Origin: a virus | Length of the DNA stretch: 23,315 bases | Strand: one strand, 5' to 3' | Virus record (IMG/VR): IMGVR_UViG_3300042475_000779 | Coordinates: 1-23,315 of that record | Part shown: piece after piece, positions 21,459 through 23,315 of the stretch | Position numbering within the stretch: the first letter of the stretch is position 1 | Layout of the letters: every line of letters begins with the position of its first letter | Notes under the pieces: generated by a model | What the model was told of the DNA's origin: nothing | Seen by the model: the letters and a program-made list of their open reading frames with translations, nothing else | Databases searched by the model: none | Position numbers and translations under genes: made by a program

Positions 21459-22442
21459 ATGGAAATAACCCAAACCCCTATGACCGTGGCTGATGCAGCC
21501 AGTGCTCTTGATCAATTAATGTTGCCGTTAGACGGAGAACAGCAGAAAACTGACAAGGCGCGTTTGACCGAGGATAACTCCGAGGTCGCGGTCTCTGTTG
21601 ATGAAGAACTCGATGTGCAAGACGACGAATTGAGTGACGAAACGACAGAGGAACAATCAGAGTTAGATGAAGAAACCGACGAAGAAGAAAAGCCCACAGA
21701 GGTCTACACCGTCAAAGTTGACGGTAAAGAGATCGATGTCACGCTAGACGAACTTCAAAAAGGATATTCTCGAACTCAGGATTACACACGAAAGACACAG
21801 CAAATTGCCGAGACCCGTAAGGCTGTTGAGGCAGAGGCTAGTGCGATTCGTGCCGAGCGTGAACAGTACGCCCAATTGTTGGGAGCGTTGAAACAGCAAC
21901 TTGAGTCAACTGAAGCACCTGTCGATATGGATCGACTCTATAACGAAGATCCAATCGAGTGGGTGAGACAGTCAGAAGTGATGCGCCAAAAGCAAGACAA
22001 ACTCGCAGCTATTCAGTCTGAGCAGCAGCGACTGTCGCAACTTACAGCGCAACAAAGAGCACAGGAAATGCAAGCTCACCTTGCGTCACAGCAAGAAGCC
22101 CTGATCCAAGCCGTACCTGAGTGGAAAGATTCCAAGAAGGCACAGGCTGAAAAGGCTCTACTCGTCGAATTCGGCAAAAAGATCGGATTCAGCGACGAAG
22201 AACTCAAGAATGTCTATGACCACAGAGCTGTCATTGCGTTGCGTAAAGCAGCGCTCTATGACCAGATGATGTCCAAGCGTGGGCAGATCAAGCCAGTCGT
22301 CAACAACGGTCCTCGCCCCGCCAAGCCTAGTGCAGCAGGTCGCGTCTCCACAACAACTGAAAGTACACGCGCAAAACAGCGTCTTGCAAAGTCAGGTCGC
22401 GTCAATGACGCTGCCTCCGCAATAGAACTTCTTTTGAAATAG
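21459..22442 (+). CDS. Capsid scaffolding protein
   Basis: 327 residues with a GGAAGTAGG ribosome binding site. An acidic, disordered N-terminus (about 40-80, rich in Glu/Asp) is followed by YTVKVDGKEIDVTLDELQKG and SRTQDYTRKTQQIAE (about 82-120), a motif I associate with phage scaffold proteins, then a long coiled coil (about 115-225) and a basic C-terminus that would contact the capsid protein. It sits immediately before the major capsid gene. It assembles the procapsid and is lost on maturation; no protease domain is visible. Confidence 0.85.
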   Translation: MEITQTPMTVADAASALDQLMLPLDGEQQKTDKARLTEDNSEVAVSVDEELDVQDDELSDETTEEQSELDEETDEEEKPTEVYTVKVDGKEIDVTLDELQKGYSRTQDYTRKTQQIAETRKAVEAEASAIRAEREQYAQLLGALKQQLESTEAPVDMDRLYNEDPIEWVRQSEVMRQKQDKLAAIQSEQQRLSQLTAQQRAQEMQAHLASQQEALIQAVPEWKDSKKAQAEKALLVEFGKKIGFSDEELKNVYDHRAVIALRKAALYDQMMSKRGQIKPVVNNGPRPAKPSAAGRVSTTTESTRAKQRLAKSGRVNDAASAIELLLK

Positions 22443-22451
22443 GACACTCAA

Positions 22452-23315
22452 ATGGCAATCGTAACCAACACCTTTACAACCTTTGATGCGAAGGGTATCC
22501 GCGAGGACTTATCCAACATCATCACTAACATCGCTCCCGAAGAGACTCCTTACATGAGTAATGTCGGACGCGAGTCAATCAGCAATTCATTGTTTGAGTG
22601 GCAAACCGACACATTGGCATCCGCAGCAGCTAACAAGCAGCTCGAAGGTGACGATGTAACTTCTTTCGACAGCGTTACCGCTACTGTGCGTTTGCAAAAC
22701 TATGCACAGATCAGCCGTAAAACAATCGTCTTGTCTGCAACTGAAGAGACCGTTAACAAGGCTGGTCGTCGCTCTGAATTGGCATACCAAATTGCCAAGC
22801 GTAGCGCTGAGTTGAAGCGTGATCAAGAGTTTTCAATGTTGAATGGCGCTGTCGCTGCTGCTGGTAACACCACAACAGCTCGCGGTACTGCTTCATTGCA
22901 AGCCTTCATCAAGACTAACTACGATATGCAGACGAACGGTGCTAACCCCACTTATACGACTGTGCCTACTGGCGCTCGTAGTGACGGCAATGTGCGTACC
23001 TTTACAGAGACCATCTTGAAGAATGTTATTCAACAAGTTTGGACTTCTGGCGGTACACCAAAAATCTTGATGGTTGGTCCAGTCAACAAGCAGCGCGTGT
23101 CTGGCTTCTCTGGTATCGCATCTTCACGCTTCAACATTGATGGCGGTGCTCGTCCTGCAACCATCATTGGCGCAGCAGACATTTATGTGTCTGACTTCGG
23201 CAATGTGCAAGTCGTGCCTAACCGCTTCCAGCGCGAGCGTGATGCTTTCGTGATCGATCCAGATTACGCAAAAGTCACAACTTTGCGTCCTTACCAACAA
23301 GTTGAGTTGGCAAAG
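22452..23315 (+). CDS. Major capsid protein, SU10-like (DUF5309), 3'-truncated by the window edge
   Basis: 288 residues are visible with no stop before the right edge. It opens MAIVTNTFTTFDAKGIREDL, then NIAPEETPYMSNVGRESISN and SLFEWQTDTLASAAANKQLEGDD, which matches the N-terminal region of the DUF5309/SU10 major capsid family. Later blocks, ILMVGPVNKQRVSGFSG and ADIYVSDFGNVQVVPNRFQR, fit the HK97-fold peripheral domain. A GGACACTC sequence gives a modest ribosome binding site. It forms the shell around the scaffold. Confidence 0.9.
   Translation, partial: MAIVTNTFTTFDAKGIREDLSNIITNIAPEETPYMSNVGRESISNSLFEWQTDTLASAAANKQLEGDDVTSFDSVTATVRLQNYAQISRKTIVLSATEETVNKAGRRSELAYQIAKRSAELKRDQEFSMLNGAVAAAGNTTTARGTASLQAFIKTNYDMQTNGANPTYTTVPTGARSDGNVRTFTETILKNVIQQVWTSGGTPKILMVGPVNKQRVSGFSGIASSRFNIDGGARPATIIGAADIYVSDFGNVQVVPNRFQRERDAFVIDPDYAKVTTLRPYQQVELAK

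Noticed and set aside
1-23315. tRNA genes, integrase/att sites and insertion sequences
   Set aside because: No cloverleaf-like sequence with a tRNA acceptor stem, no recombinase motif and no transposase were found on reading both strands; a full tRNA scan was not run.

Overview
This window is part of the genome of a tailed double-stranded DNA bacteriophage (Caudoviricetes). Evidence: both terminase subunits, a portal, a scaffold, an SU10-like (DUF5309) major capsid protein, virion or ejection-type proteins, and a densely packed replication module. A podovirus-like morphology is likely but inferred from the portal type, capsid type and ejection-protein-like genes; no tail gene is visible. Strong purine-rich ribosome binding sites and perfect DnaA boxes (TTATCCACA) fit a proteobacterial host. 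No integrase, transposase, tRNA, rRNA or CRISPR array was seen. The capsid gene runs off the right edge and a virion-type gene runs off the left edge. Layout: (1) positions 2-4940, + strand: three large genes, a Gly/Ala/Pro-rich protein, an Ala/Gly-rich ejection-protein-like product, and a 791-residue protein with signatures of phage large polyvalent proteins. (2) 4941-7723, - strand: a tightly overlapping leftward operon of about 12 small genes (38-158 residues), several too short for ordinary gene calling; it encodes two single-helix membrane proteins, Cys-rich proteins, a tandem pair of KPW-motif paralogues and a winged-helix protein. (3) 7724-7974: a control region with a leftward promoter, operator-like inverted repeats, a candidate about 100-nt structured RNA ending in a strong intrinsic terminator, and an apparently leaderless Cro/cI-size HTH gene. 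(4) 7975-13650, + strand: HTH regulator, RuvC-like resolvase, coiled-coil protein, Cas4/RecB-like nuclease, SSB, primase-helicase, an ATGGACAA-repeat region and a conserved hypothetical. (5) 13708-15985: small and large terminase subunits, separated by an unusual 337-nt non-coding stretch with three perfect DnaA boxes, an inverted repeat and C-rich tracts. (6) 16016-23315: small basic and Cys-rich proteins, two paralogous glycosyltransferase-like genes and a methyltransferase, then portal, a small protein, scaffold and major capsid protein. How it works together: the HTH protein probably governs the divergent control region. The leftward operon probably makes small accessory or host-interaction proteins. 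The rightward early genes supply recombination, nuclease, SSB and primase-helicase functions (no DNA polymerase is in the window). The late genes package DNA and build the head. The glycosyltransferase/methyltransferase cassette lies inside the head-assembly operon and is coupled to it by GTGA/ATGA overlaps, so it is probably expressed late.
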